DNA of 37,858 bases from Acidovorax soli (GCF_900107605.1 NZ_FNQJ01000032.1:1-37858), one strand, 5' to 3'; shown: positions 8,210 through 16,900, numbered from the stretch's first letter. The notes: generated by a model from the letters alone, not told the origin. Numbers and translations are program-made.

Positions 8210-9460
8210 ATGTGGAAGATGGCAAAGATCGCCGCACTGGCGGTGGGCCTGGCGGCAGCGATGTCCGCCAGTGCCGGGGAGGTCGAGGTCCTGCACTACT
8301 GGACTTCGGGCGGTGAAGCCAAGTCGGCTGCCGAACTCAAGAAGATCATGCAGGGCAAGGGCCACACCTGGCGCGACTTTGCCGTGGCCGGTGGTGGTGG
8401 CGACAGCGCCATGACGGTGCTGAAAAGCCGCGTGATCTCGGGCAACCCGCCCTCGGCCGCGCAGACCAAGGGCCCGGCCATTCAGGAGTGGGCCTCCGAA
8501 GGCGTGCTGGCGAATGTCGATGCGCTGGCCAAGACCGAGAAGTGGGACGAGGTGCTGCCCAAGGTGGTCGCCGACGTGATGAAGTACAAGGGCAGCTACG
8601 TGGCCGCCCCCGTCAATGTGCACCGCGTGAACTGGCTGTGGGCCAGCTCCGATGCGCTCAAGAAGGCGGGCGTGGCGAGCATGCCCAAGACCTGGGACGA
8701 GTTCTTTGCCGCTGCCGACAAGCTCAAGGCCGCAGGCCTGATTCCGGTGGCCCATGGCGGCCAGAACTGGCAGGACTTCACCACCTTTGAATCCGTGGTG
8801 CTGGGTGTGGGCGGTGCCAAGTTCTACCAGGACGCGCTGGTCAAGCTGGACGACAAGGCCATCCACAGCGACACCATGAAGAAGTCGCTGGAGACCTTCC
8901 GCCGCATCAAGACCTACACCGACCCGGGCGCTTCCGGCCGCGATTGGAACCTGGCCACGGCCATGCTCATCCAGGGCAAGGCGGGCTTTCAGCTGATGGG
9001 CGACTGGGCCAAGGGCGAGTTCATTGCGGCGGGCAAGGCGCCGGGCAAGGAGTTTCAGTGCGCGGCGGCACCGGGCGCGGCGGGTGCGTTCACCTTCAAC
9101 GTGGATTCGTTCATCCTGTTCAAGCTCAAGGACGCAGCGGCCCAGAAGGCGCAAAGCGACCTGGCCAGCTCCATCATGAGCCCCGAGTTCCAGGAGGTGT
9201 TCAACCTCAACAAGGGCTCGATCCCTGTGCGCACCGGACAGAAGATGGACAAGTTCGACGACTGCGCCAAGGCCTCGGCCAAGGACTTTGCTGACACTGC
9301 CAAGAGCGGTGGCCTGGTGCCCAGCGTGGCCCATGGCATGGCGATTGCGCCTGCCACCGAAGGGGCGATCAAGGATGCCGTCAGCCAGTTCTGGAACGAC
9401 GACAAGGTGAGCGTCGCCGACGCCATGAAGAAGATCGCGACCGCCGCGAAGACCAAGTAA
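8210..9460 (+). CDS. Sugar ABC transporter substrate-binding protein (GtsA-like)
   Basis: This 416-residue periplasmic protein belongs to extracellular solute-binding family 1. A signal peptide (about residues 1-22, ending SASA) is followed by VEVLHYWTSGGEAKSAAELK. The mature region carries LIPVAHGGQNWQDFTTFESVVLG and FQLMGDWAKGEF, typical of glucose/mannose-type binding proteins such as Pseudomonas GtsA. It captures sugar for the permease pair encoded at 10877 and 11748. A GAGGAG ribosome-binding site precedes the ATG. It is first in the operon and the next gene is an outer-membrane porin. Glucose is the likeliest substrate because glucokinase follows the operon, but other hexoses or disaccharides remain possible. 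Confidence 0.93.
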   Translation: MWKMAKIAALAVGLAAAMSASAGEVEVLHYWTSGGEAKSAAELKKIMQGKGHTWRDFAVAGGGGDSAMTVLKSRVISGNPPSAAQTKGPAIQEWASEGVLANVDALAKTEKWDEVLPKVVADVMKYKGSYVAAPVNVHRVNWLWASSDALKKAGVASMPKTWDEFFAAADKLKAAGLIPVAHGGQNWQDFTTFESVVLGVGGAKFYQDALVKLDDKAIHSDTMKKSLETFRRIKTYTDPGASGRDWNLATAMLIQGKAGFQLMGDWAKGEFIAAGKAPGKEFQCAAAPGAAGAFTFNVDSFILFKLKDAAAQKAQSDLASSIMSPEFQEVFNLNKGSIPVRTGQKMDKFDDCAKASAKDFADTAKSGGLVPSVAHGMAIAPATEGAIKDAVSQFWNDDKVSVADAMKKIATAAKTK

Positions 9461-9517
9461 GCCGTGTACGACACACGCACCTACACGCACTAAAACCAAC
9501 CCCAGAGGGATCCCATC

Positions 9518-10702
9518 ATGACGACAAGAAACCGCCTGACGGCGGTGGCTTTGGCCGCCGCATGCGCGAATGGCGCCTTTGCCATGGAAGCAGCAGGCTT
9601 TGAGTTCAACGGCTACTCCCGCGGTGGCCCCGTGTTCAACCACTCGGACGGCGTCAAGGGCAACCTGACGCTGGGCGGCGAACTGCAGAAATACCGCCTG
9701 GGCAACGAGGGCGACAACGGCATCGAAGTCAACTTCGCCAAGGGCTTCGAAGCCGGTGGCGTGAAGTGGAAGGTGAACTACATGCCCGCCAAGTGGGGCA
9801 GCGGCGACATCAGCACCGAGCAGGCGTTTGTGGAGATGAGCGGCTTCGCGTTTGCGCCCGAAGCCAGGTTCTGGGCCGGCCAGCGCCGCCTGCGTATCCA
9901 GGACGTGCACATCGTCGATTACTTCTTGCTGAACTATGGCGACAACATCGGTGCCGGCGTCACCGACATTCCCGTCGGCGGCATGAAGCTGGGCCTGGGC
10001 GTGTTCACCGGCGACAAATTTGACCGCGGCCTGCCCAACAACGTGAAGGCGCACCGCATCAACGCCGACCTGTCCGAGATCAATACCAACCCCGGCGGCA
10101 AGCTGCGGGTGCTGCTGACGGCGGTGGGCGGCAAGAACCAGGTGGGCGGCGGTTCGGGGTCCGGCATCTCGCTGATGCACACGCAAAAGGAGTTTGTGCT
10201 GCCCAGCATCAGCAACACGCTGTACCTGCAGACCTCGCGCGGCCATGCCCGCATCGACGGGGAGTTCGAGGCCATCGAGGGCACCAGCGCGGGCAAGCGC
10301 GCCACCCGTATCGCCGATTCCATTCACTGGCAAAGCGGCCCGTTTGGCGGCCAGGCCCTCATCGGCTACCAGACCAACAAGGCGGATCTGACCGGCGTGG
10401 AGACCAAGGACTTCTCGCTGGGCGGCCGGGGTTCCTACGCGTTCAGCAAGAACTTCAAGGGCTTGGTGGAGCTGTCCACCACCACCCGCAAGGGCTCGGG
10501 CGCCGACCAGCGCCTGACCAAGGCCACGCTGGCAGGCGCCCTGGCCATGTCGGAAGACTTCTGGTCGCGCCCCGAGCTGCGCCTGTATGTGACCAAGGCC
10601 AACTGGAACCAGGCGGCCGCAGTGGCCAACGCAGGCAGCTTTGGCGCCAATGGCAAGACCTCGCGCACGCTGGTGGGCGTGCAGTACGAGGTGTGGTGGT
10701 AA
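9518..10702 (+). CDS. LamB-type carbohydrate porin (maltoporin family)
   Basis: This 394-residue outer-membrane protein has a signal peptide (to about residue 22, ANGAFA) and a mature start FEFNGYSRGG, as in maltoporins. The segments FWAGQRRLRIQDVHIVDYFLLNYG and GAGVTDIPVGG resemble the LamB constriction-loop region. The chain ends in aromatic residues (VQYEVWW), as expected for a barrel recognised by the Bam machinery. It should let sugars cross the outer membrane to the binding protein encoded 57 bp upstream. Placing the porin between the binding protein and the permeases is less usual than the Pseudomonas order, where OprB comes last. A hairpin with a T-run follows it. Confidence 0.88.
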   Translation: MTTRNRLTAVALAAACANGAFAMEAAGFEFNGYSRGGPVFNHSDGVKGNLTLGGELQKYRLGNEGDNGIEVNFAKGFEAGGVKWKVNYMPAKWGSGDISTEQAFVEMSGFAFAPEARFWAGQRRLRIQDVHIVDYFLLNYGDNIGAGVTDIPVGGMKLGLGVFTGDKFDRGLPNNVKAHRINADLSEINTNPGGKLRVLLTAVGGKNQVGGGSGSGISLMHTQKEFVLPSISNTLYLQTSRGHARIDGEFEAIEGTSAGKRATRIADSIHWQSGPFGGQALIGYQTNKADLTGVETKDFSLGGRGSYAFSKNFKGLVELSTTTRKGSGADQRLTKATLAGALAMSEDFWSRPELRLYVTKANWNQAAAVANAGSFGANGKTSRTLVGVQYEVWW

Positions 10703-10744
10703 GCCGTTGAGTGTGTGAGTTACTCCGAGGTGACTTTGTTCTTT

Positions 10745-10773
10745 GGTGCGCACCGGGTGTGCGCCCACTTTTT
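10745..10773 (+). terminator. Intra-operon terminator or attenuator after the porin gene
   Basis: GGTGCGCAC (10745-10753) pairs with GTGTGCGCC (10757-10765), including two G-U pairs, around a 3-nt loop, and a run of five T follows at 10769-10773. It sits in the 174-bp gap between the porin and the first permease gene, so it may reduce transcription into the permease genes relative to the abundant binding protein and porin. Confidence 0.55.
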
Positions 10774-10876
10774 CCCATGCAGGTGCCACATGCCCACAAT
10801 TTTCCGCTGCCATGAAAAATGACCGCCATGCACCGTTGCTGAGCGGGTCGCTTCTTCCTGAAGGGGGTGCCCGGTG

Positions 10877-11758
10877 ATGCCCAAGAATTCTCTGGAGAGC
10901 TGGCTGCCCAAGCTGGTGGTCGCCCCGGCCTTTGTGCTGGGCTTCGCCTTTATCTATGGCCTGATGGTCTGGAGCGGGGTGCTGAGCCTGTCCGCCTCGC
11001 GCATGCTGCCCAACTACGAGTGGGTCGGTCTGGCGCAATACGAAAAACTCTGGGCGATGGACCGCTGGTGGGTCGCGCTCAAAAACCTGGGCATCTTCGG
11101 CGTGGGCTACGTGGGTGGCTCGCTGGCCATTGGCGTGTTGCTGGCCGTGCTGCTGGACCAGAAGATCCGTGCCGAGGGTGCTTTGCGCACCATCTACCTG
11201 TACCCCATGGCCCTGTCGTTCGTGGTCACGGGCACGGCCTGGAAGTGGCTGCTCAACCCCAGCCTGGGCCTGGAGAAACTGATGCAGGACTGGGGCTTCA
11301 CGAACTTCACCTTTGGCTGGCTGGTGGACACCGAGATGGCCATCTACTGCGTGGTCATCGCCGGCATCTGGCAAAGCGCGGGCTTTGCCATGGCGCTGTT
11401 CCTGGCCGGGCTGCGCGGCATCGATGACAGCATCATCAAGGCCGCGCAGGTCGATGGCGCCTCGCTGCCGCGCATCTACTGGCGTATCGTGCTGCCGGCA
11501 CTGCGGCCGGTGTTCTTTTCCACGCTCATGGTGCTGTCGCACCTCGCGATCAAGAGCTTTGATCTGGTGATGGCGCTCACCGCTGGCGGCCCCGGCTTTG
11601 CCACCGATGTGCCCGCCACCTTCATGTACACCATGTCGTTCTCGCGCGGCCAGATTGGCCTGGGCGCGGCCAGCGCCACCATGATGCTGGCCACCGTGGC
11701 GGCCCTGGTGATTCCTTACCTTTACAGCGAACTGCGGAGCAAGCCCCATGACCGCTAA
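10877..11758 (+). CDS. Sugar ABC transporter permease (GtsB/MalF-like)
   Basis: This inner-membrane permease of about 293 residues has six predicted helices and the EAA loop near AAQVDGASLPRIYWRIVLPALRP, where the ATPase docks. It forms the membrane channel with the next permease. The ATG at 10877 is chosen because AAGGGGG lies 9 nt upstream; a GTG three bases earlier is a possible alternative. Its end overlaps the next gene by 11 bp, indicating translational coupling. It belongs to the carbohydrate uptake CUT1 group. Confidence 0.93.
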   Translation: MPKNSLESWLPKLVVAPAFVLGFAFIYGLMVWSGVLSLSASRMLPNYEWVGLAQYEKLWAMDRWWVALKNLGIFGVGYVGGSLAIGVLLAVLLDQKIRAEGALRTIYLYPMALSFVVTGTAWKWLLNPSLGLEKLMQDWGFTNFTFGWLVDTEMAIYCVVIAGIWQSAGFAMALFLAGLRGIDDSIIKAAQVDGASLPRIYWRIVLPALRPVFFSTLMVLSHLAIKSFDLVMALTAGGPGFATDVPATFMYTMSFSRGQIGLGAASATMMLATVAALVIPYLYSELRSKPHDR

Positions 11759-12629
11759 TTCCTCGGTGTCTCCCTCCCTTTTCCCGTCGCTGGGGCGCCT
11801 GCTGGTCTATGGCGTGCTGGCCCTGGCCACTGCGTTCTTCCTGCTGCCGCTGTATGCGATGCTGGTCACCTCGTTCAAGGACGCCGAGGAGATCCGCAGC
11901 ACCTCGCTGCTGGCACTGCCCGCCGCGCTGAACGGGTCGGCCTGGGGCACGGCCTGGCAGAGCGCCTGCACGGGCGTGGACTGCAATGGCCTGCGCCCGT
12001 TCTTCTGGAACTCGGTGGCCATGGCCGTGCCGGCCGTGCTGATCTCCACCGTGTGGGGCGCGCTCAACGGCTATGTGCTGAGCCTGTGGAAGTTTCGCGG
12101 CAGCGACACCCTGTTTGGCCTGCTGCTGTTTGGCGTGTTCATGCCCTTCCAGGTGGTGCTGCTGCCCATGAGCCAGGTGCTGGGCTGGCTGGGGCTTTCC
12201 AGCTCCATCACCGGGCTGGTGCTGGTGCACTGCCTGGCCGGGCTGGCGGGCACCACGCTGTTCTTTCGCAACTACTACGCGGCCATCCCCAAGGAGCTGG
12301 TGAATGCGGCACGCATGGACGGCGCAAGCTTCTGGCAGATCTTCTGGCGCATCGTGCTGCCGCTGTCCACGCCCATCGTCATGGTCACGCTGATCTGGCA
12401 GTTCACCAACATCTGGAACGACTTCCTGTTTGGCGTGGTGTTCTCGGGCACCGAGTCCAAGCCCATCACCGTGGGCCTGAACAACCTGGCCAACACCAGC
12501 AGCAGTGTGAAGGCCTACAACGTGGACATGGCGGCCGCCATCATCGCGGGCCTGCCCACGATGGTGATCTATGTGCTGGCGGGTAAATTTTTTGTGCGCG
12601 GGCTGACGGCCGGCGCAGTGAAGGGATAA
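11748..12629 (+). CDS. Sugar ABC transporter permease (GtsC/MalG-like)
   Basis: This 293-residue inner-membrane permease is the second channel subunit. It starts with a membrane helix (LLVYGVLALATAFFLLPLYAML) followed by the MalG-type VTSFKDAEEI. The EAA loop is at NAARMDGASFWQIFWRIVLP. A Cys-containing periplasmic insert (SACTGVDCNGLRP) lies between helices 1 and 2; this is seen in GtsC-type permeases. Its start overlaps the end of the previous permease and the ATPase gene follows 3 bp after the stop, so these three genes form a tight unit. Confidence 0.93.
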   Translation: MTANSSVSPSLFPSLGRLLVYGVLALATAFFLLPLYAMLVTSFKDAEEIRSTSLLALPAALNGSAWGTAWQSACTGVDCNGLRPFFWNSVAMAVPAVLISTVWGALNGYVLSLWKFRGSDTLFGLLLFGVFMPFQVVLLPMSQVLGWLGLSSSITGLVLVHCLAGLAGTTLFFRNYYAAIPKELVNAARMDGASFWQIFWRIVLPLSTPIVMVTLIWQFTNIWNDFLFGVVFSGTESKPITVGLNNLANTSSSVKAYNVDMAAAIIAGLPTMVIYVLAGKFFVRGLTAGAVKG

Positions 12630-12632
12630 ATC

Positions 12633-13694
12633 ATGGCGTCATCACTCGACATCGCAGGCATCAACAAGCGCTTTGGCAAGGGCGACAAAAGCGTGGAGGT
12701 GCTGCGCAAGGTGGACATCCACGTGGCCCCCGGCGAGTTCCTCATCCTGGTCGGCCCCTCGGGCTGCGGCAAATCCACGCTGCTCAACATCATTGCGGGG
12801 CTGGATGAGCCCACCGAGGGCGAGATCCGCATCGGCGGCAAGAACGTGGTGGGCATGCCCCCGCGCGACCGCGACATCGCCATGGTGTTCCAGAGCTATG
12901 CGCTGTACCCCACCTTGAGCGTGGCCGACAACATCGGCTTTGCGCTGGAGATGCGCAAGATGCCCAAGGCCGAGCGCCAAAAGCGCATCGACGAAGTGGC
13001 GGCCATGTTGCAGATCAGCCACCTGCTGGACCGCCGGCCCAGCCAGCTCTCGGGCGGGCAGCGCCAGCGCGTGGCCATGGGCCGGGCGCTGGCGCGCCAG
13101 CCGCAGCTCTTTTTGTTCGACGAGCCGCTGTCCAACCTGGACGCCAAGCTGCGCGTGGAGATGCGCGCCGAAATCAAGCGCCTGCACCAGGCCAGCGGCA
13201 TCACCAGCGTGTACGTCACGCACGACCAGGTCGAGGCCATGACGCTGGGCTCGCGCATCGCGGTCATGAAGGGCGGTGTGGTACAGCAGCTGGGCACGCC
13301 GGACGACATCTACAACCGCCCGGCCAACACCTACGTGGCCACCTTCATTGGATCGCCCACCATGAACCTGCTGCGCGGTGCGGCCACGGGCGGGCAGTTT
13401 GGCATCCAGGGCGCGGCCCTGAACCTGGCAGCCCCCGCCAGTGTCAACGAGGTGCTGCTGGGCGTGCGCCCCGAGCACCTGGTGATGCAGGACAGAGCCC
13501 CCTGGCGCGGCCGCGTCAGCGTGGTCGAGCCCACGGGCCCCGACACCTATGTGATGGTGGACACGGCCGCGGGCAGCGTCACGCTGCGCACCGATGCCCA
13601 GACCCGCGTGCAGCCCGGCGACGCCGTGGGCCTGGCGGTGGAGCCCGCCAACGCCCACTGGTTTGACGCCAGCAGCGAGAATCGGCTGGCGTGA
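12633..13694 (+). CDS. Sugar ABC transporter ATPase (MalK/UgpC-like)
   Basis: This 353-residue cytoplasmic ATPase powers the transporter. Walker A is GPSGCGKST (41-49), the Q-loop VFQSYALYPT, the signature LSGGQ (139-143), Walker B LFLFDEP with Glu164, the D-loop SNLDAKLR and the switch His197 in VTHDQ. The C-terminal 120 residues form the regulatory OB-type domain of the MalK/UgpC group (VRPEHLVM). It is the last gene of the transport operon and is followed by a repeat and then glucokinase. Such ATPases can serve more than one permease set. Confidence 0.96.
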   Translation: MASSLDIAGINKRFGKGDKSVEVLRKVDIHVAPGEFLILVGPSGCGKSTLLNIIAGLDEPTEGEIRIGGKNVVGMPPRDRDIAMVFQSYALYPTLSVADNIGFALEMRKMPKAERQKRIDEVAAMLQISHLLDRRPSQLSGGQRQRVAMGRALARQPQLFLFDEPLSNLDAKLRVEMRAEIKRLHQASGITSVYVTHDQVEAMTLGSRIAVMKGGVVQQLGTPDDIYNRPANTYVATFIGSPTMNLLRGAATGGQFGIQGAALNLAAPASVNEVLLGVRPEHLVMQDRAPWRGRVSVVEPTGPDTYVMVDTAAGSVTLRTDAQTRVQPGDAVGLAVEPANAHWFDASSENRLA

Positions 13695-13741
13695 TCCGCG
13701 CGGCGTGAACGCCGCCGGGCACCCGCCTTCTCTGCCGTCTG

Positions 13742-13801
13742 TTTGCTATTGAAACAGTAGCTTCTAGCGCATGTACTACGAGTGCTAGCAGCTGTTTTTG
13801 C
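13742..13801 (+). repeat. Dispersed intergenic palindromic repeat, copy 2
   Basis: TTTGCTATTGAAACAGTAGC is followed by TTCTAGCGC and its counterpart GTGCTAGCAGC and ends TTTTTGCTT, forming a stem-loop. It is the best preserved of three related copies in the window. It fills most of the gap between the transport ATPase and glucokinase and reaches almost to the glucokinase start, so it may act as a terminator or influence glk expression. Confidence 0.65.
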
Positions 13802-13813
13802 TTAAAACACCGC

Positions 13814-14791
13814 ATGACACCCCTGCGCCTGCTGGCCGACATTGGCGGCACCAACATCCGCCTGGCCTGGCAAGACCAGCCCGATGGCCCCCTGCACGAC
13901 ACCCGTGTGCTGCCCTGCGCACAGTTCCCCACGGTGGATGCCGCCCTGTCGGCCTACCTGGCCGAGGTGAACATCGCCACCCCCCGCGAGGCTGCTTTTG
14001 GCATCGCCAACCCGGTCACGGGCGATGCCATCCGCATGACCAACCACAGCTGGAGCTTTTCGCAGCGCGCCGTGCGCGAGGCGTTTGGTTTTGAGCGGCT
14101 GGTGGTCATCAACGACTTCACCGCGCTTGCGCTGGCGCTGCCCCTGCTCACCCCTGCGCAGCTGCGCCCGGTGGGCGGCGGCGCGGCCGTGCCGGGCGCC
14201 GCGATTGCGCTGCTGGGCCCGGGCACGGGCCTGGGCGTGTCGGGGCTAGTGTTTCCGCCCGGCTCCAGCCTGGGGGTGCCGCTGTCGGGCGAGGGCGGTC
14301 ATGTCACGCTGGCCGCGCAGACCCGGCGCGAATTCGATGTGCTGGGCATCCTGCAAGAGCGCTACGGCCACGTGTCGGCCGAACGCGCCGTGTGTGGTGC
14401 CGGGCTGGTCGACCTGTACCACGCGCTGCGCCGGCTGGCTCAGCGCGGCGGCAAGGAGATCAGCTCGGCCGCGCAGGTGACTGAGCTCGCGCTGCAGGCC
14501 AACGACCCGCTGGCGCTGGAGGCGCTGGAGCTGTTCTGCGGCTTCCTGGGCAGCGTGGCGGGCAACCTGGCGCTTACGCTCGGGGCGCGCGGTGGTGTCT
14601 TCATCGGCGGCGGCATGGTGCCACGCCTGGGCACCTGGTTCGACCAGTCGCCGTTCCGCGCACGGTTTGAATCCAAGGGGCGGTTCCAGTCCTACCTGGC
14701 CTCCATGCCCTGCTGGGTCATCGACCCCGGCGCCACGCCCGCGCTGCACGGTGCCTCGCGCGCGCTGGACATTGCGGGTACAGACCCATGA
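13814..14791 (+). CDS. glk: Glucokinase
   Basis: This 325-residue enzyme is of the bacterial Glk type and phosphorylates glucose with ATP to glucose-6-phosphate. The phosphate-binding loop ADIGGTNIRLA is at residues 8-18, the catalytic base Asp101 lies in VVINDFTALA, and GPGTGLGVSG and GEGGHVTLA follow in family order. It is the first step after uptake by the ABC system just upstream and feeds Zwf and the ED enzymes downstream. No good ribosome-binding site precedes the ATG, where the dispersed repeat ends 12 bp upstream. The last four bases overlap the start of the VOC gene (ATGA), implying coupling. Confidence 0.95.
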   Translation: MTPLRLLADIGGTNIRLAWQDQPDGPLHDTRVLPCAQFPTVDAALSAYLAEVNIATPREAAFGIANPVTGDAIRMTNHSWSFSQRAVREAFGFERLVVINDFTALALALPLLTPAQLRPVGGGAAVPGAAIALLGPGTGLGVSGLVFPPGSSLGVPLSGEGGHVTLAAQTRREFDVLGILQERYGHVSAERAVCGAGLVDLYHALRRLAQRGGKEISSAAQVTELALQANDPLALEALELFCGFLGSVAGNLALTLGARGGVFIGGGMVPRLGTWFDQSPFRARFESKGRFQSYLASMPCWVIDPGATPALHGASRALDIAGTDP

Positions 14792-15225
14792 GCGGCAGCC
14801 CGGCGAGCGCACCGCTCCCTATGCTGCGGCCCACCGGCGTGCACCATGTGGCCATCATCGCCAGCGACTACGCGCGCTCGCGCTGCTTCTACACCGAAGT
14901 GCTGGGCCTGCAGGTGGTGCACGAGCATTACCGCGCCGAGCGGCAGTCGTACAAGCTCGACCTCCAACTGCCCGACGGCACGCAGGTGGAGTTGTTTTCT
15001 TTCCCCCACCGGCCCGCACGCCCTTCTTACCCCGAGGCCTGCGGCTTGCGCCACCTGGCCCTGCGCGTGGCCGACATGGAGGCCAGCGTGGCTGCCCTGA
15101 TGGCACATGGCGTGGCCGTGGAGCCGGTGCGCACGGACCCGTTCACGGGGGCGCTGTTCACGTTTTTTGCCGACCCGGATGGGTTGCCGATCGAGCTGGT
15201 GGGGCCTGTGCCCGCCTCCCGCTGA
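14788..15225 (+). CDS. VOC-superfamily (glyoxalase I-like, GloA2/YaeR type) protein
   Basis: This 145-residue protein is a single vicinal-oxygen-chelate domain pair. The first module has VHHVAIIASDYARSRCFYTEVLGL with a metal-ligand His, then VELFSFP. The second module has GLRHLALRVADMEASV and ADPDGLPIELV with a metal-ligand Glu. The spacing matches the YaeR/GloA2 group related to lactoylglutathione lyase. Its start overlaps the glucokinase stop by 4 bp. A role in handling reactive aldehydes such as methylglyoxal made during sugar catabolism is an inference from this coupling; the substrate is unproven for the group. Confidence 0.82.
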   Translation: MSGSPASAPLPMLRPTGVHHVAIIASDYARSRCFYTEVLGLQVVHEHYRAERQSYKLDLQLPDGTQVELFSFPHRPARPSYPEACGLRHLALRVADMEASVAALMAHGVAVEPVRTDPFTGALFTFFADPDGLPIELVGPVPASR

Positions 15226-15242
15226 TCTGTCTGCGATCAGAG

Positions 15243-15266
15243 AAAAAGGCCCTGGCGGGCCTTTTT
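15243..15266. terminator. Bidirectional terminator between the VOC gene and zwf
   Basis: AAAAAGGCCC and GGGCCTTTTT form a perfect 10-bp stem around the 4-nt loop TGGC, with T-runs on both strands. It lies between the convergent VOC gene (stop 15225) and zwf (stop at 15272) and should end transcription from both sides. Confidence 0.85.
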
Positions 15267-15271
15267 CCGTG

Positions 15272-16726
15272 TCACATCTCTTCACTCCAGCAATACCCAT
15301 CGCGCGCAATCATCGCGCTCGCGGCACGCGGGCCCCAGCTGCCGGCGGGGTAGGGGCGGGGGCCGGTGGGGTCGTTCTTCCAGTATTGCAGGATGGGCTC
15401 CACCCAGCGCCAGGCTTCCTCCTGCTCGTCGCTGCGCACGAACAGGTTCAGGCGGCCGGCAATCACGTCCAGCAGCAGGCGTTCGTAGGCGCCCACCCGT
15501 TCGGTGCCAAAGCGCTGGTCAAAGTCCAGGTTCAAGTGCACCTGCGACAGCGCGGGCTCGGCCTGGCGCTGGGCCGCGCCCTGGGCCATCAGGTGCAGCT
15601 CCAGCCCGTCCTTGGGCTGCAGGTTGATCACCAGGCGATTGGCCGCGCCCGCCGGCGTCTTGAAGATGGGGTGCGGCACCGGCCGGAAGTTGATGACGAT
15701 GTGCGCGTCGCGCCCCGCCAGCCGCTTGCCGGTGCGGATGTAGAACGGCACGCCCGCCCAGCGCCAGTTGCTGATCTCGGTGCGCAGCGCCACAAAGGTT
15801 TCGGTGGTGCTGGCGGCGGCCACGCCCTGTTCTTGCGCGTAGCCAGGCACGGGCTGGCCCTGGAGGTTGCCCGCCGCGTATTGCCCCCGGATCACATGCT
15901 GGCCGATGGTCTCCAGCGTCCAGGGCTTGAGCGACTGCAGCACCTTGAGCTTTTCGTCGCGGATGGCGTTGGCGCTGGAGTTGATGGGGGGCTCCATGCC
16001 GATCGCGCACAGCAGCTGCAGCGCATGGTTCTGCACCATGTCGCGCAGCGCGCCAGTCTGGTCGTAGAACGCGCCGCGCGACTCCACGCCCAGCTCTTCG
16101 GCCATCGTGATCTGGATGTTGGCAATGGTCTCGCGGCGCCACAGCGGCTCGAACAAGGCGTTGCCAAAGCGCAGCGCGAACAGGTTCTGCACCGAGGGCT
16201 TGCCCAGGTAGTGGTCGATGCGAAAGACCTGCTCTTCCTTGAGCACGCGGCGCAGCGTGTCGTTGATGGCGCGGTTGGACTGCAGGTCGTGGCCCAGGGG
16301 CTTTTCCAGCACCACGCGGGTGGTGGAGCCGTTCAGGCCCACGGCGGCGATCTGTTCGCACACGTTGGTGAACAGGCTGGGCGCGGTGGCCACGTACATC
16401 ACCACTGAATCCGCCCCGCGCGCCTTCAGGGTGTCGGCCAGGCGCTCGTAGTCCTGGGTGTTGGCCAGGTCCATGCGCAGGTAGTGCAGCAGCGCGGCAA
16501 AGCGTGCGAACTCATCCGGGCTGGGGCGCTTGGCCAGCTCCACGCCGTCGAACCGCGACTGGATCAGGCTGCGGTATTGTTCGTCGTTCAGGTCGTCGCG
16601 CGCCACCGCGATGATGCGCCCCCCCTCGGGCAGCGTGCCATGCCGGAAGGCCTGAAACAATGCGGGCATCAGCTTGCGCCAGGCAAGGTCGCCGGTGCCG
16701 CCGAACAGGACGAGGTCAAAACTCAT
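15272..16726 (-). CDS. zwf: Glucose-6-phosphate 1-dehydrogenase
   Basis: This 484-residue enzyme oxidises glucose-6-phosphate to 6-phosphogluconolactone with NAD(P)+ and is the entry to the ED and oxidative pentose phosphate routes. The nucleotide-binding motif LFGGTGDLAWRKLMPAL (7-23) and the active-site signature RIDHYLGK (169-176) are intact, with EKPLGHDL before it. The length is typical. It is divergent from pgi. A perfect-arm HexR-like palindrome lies 42 bp upstream of its start. No pgl (6-phosphogluconolactonase of the classical type) is attached to it, unlike many ED clusters. Confidence 0.97.
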   Translation of the reverse strand: MSFDLVLFGGTGDLAWRKLMPALFQAFRHGTLPEGGRIIAVARDDLNDEQYRSLIQSRFDGVELAKRPSPDEFARFAALLHYLRMDLANTQDYERLADTLKARGADSVVMYVATAPSLFTNVCEQIAAVGLNGSTTRVVLEKPLGHDLQSNRAINDTLRRVLKEEQVFRIDHYLGKPSVQNLFALRFGNALFEPLWRRETIANIQITMAEELGVESRGAFYDQTGALRDMVQNHALQLLCAIGMEPPINSSANAIRDEKLKVLQSLKPWTLETIGQHVIRGQYAAGNLQGQPVPGYAQEQGVAAASTTETFVALRTEISNWRWAGVPFYIRTGKRLAGRDAHIVINFRPVPHPIFKTPAGAANRLVINLQPKDGLELHLMAQGAAQRQAEPALSQVHLNLDFDQRFGTERVGAYERLLLDVIAGRLNLFVRSDEQEEAWRWVEPILQYWKNDPTGPRPYPAGSWGPRAASAMIARDGYCWSEEM

Positions 16727-16767
16727 GGTGTCTCCGTGATGGGGTGGTTCGTTTTGTTGCCCGGGAT

Positions 16768-16782
16768 TGTAATAACGTTACA
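16768..16782. promoter_or_regulatory. HexR-like operator in the zwf-pgi intergenic region (perfect arms)
   Basis: TGTAATAACGTTACA has perfect 5-bp arms (TGTAA/TTACA) around a 5-bp centre. It is the best of the five sites and lies 42 bp upstream of the zwf start. Confidence 0.65.
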
Positions 16783-16856
16783 TGGTTTTCCGATGGAAGA
16801 TGCCGTTTTTCTATTGCTTGTAACCCAAAAGAACCTGTTCATGAGTTATTTTTGTG

Positions 16857-16871
16857 TGTAATCAAGTTACT
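16857..16871. promoter_or_regulatory. Second HexR-like operator, close to pgi
   Basis: TGTAATCAAGTTACT has 9 of 10 arm positions of TGTAA-N5-TTACA. It is 30 bp upstream of the pgi start and 75 bp from the zwf-side site, so divergent control of both genes or DNA looping is possible. Confidence 0.6.
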
Positions 16872-16900
16872 ATTCTGCCGCTTTTCACCCTACCCGTTTG

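Noticed and set aside
8162..11749. A 1195-residue open frame on the minus strand across the sugar ABC genes
   Set aside because: It is antisense to clear transporter genes, is rich in His/Gly/Arg/Gln as expected from GC-rich complementary codons, and has no family motif.
12642..13658. A 338-residue minus-strand frame opposite the ABC ATPase
   Set aside because: Composition is His/Ala/Gly-rich with no motif, while the plus strand has all ATPase signatures.
13700..13715. GCGGCG/CGCCGC hairpin after the ATPase stop as a terminator
   Set aside because: The stem is only 6 bp and no T-run follows, so it is not convincing as a terminator.
16810..16824. TGTAACCCAAAAG near pgi as a further HexR site
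   Set aside because: Only one arm is present; the second arm does not resemble TTACA.
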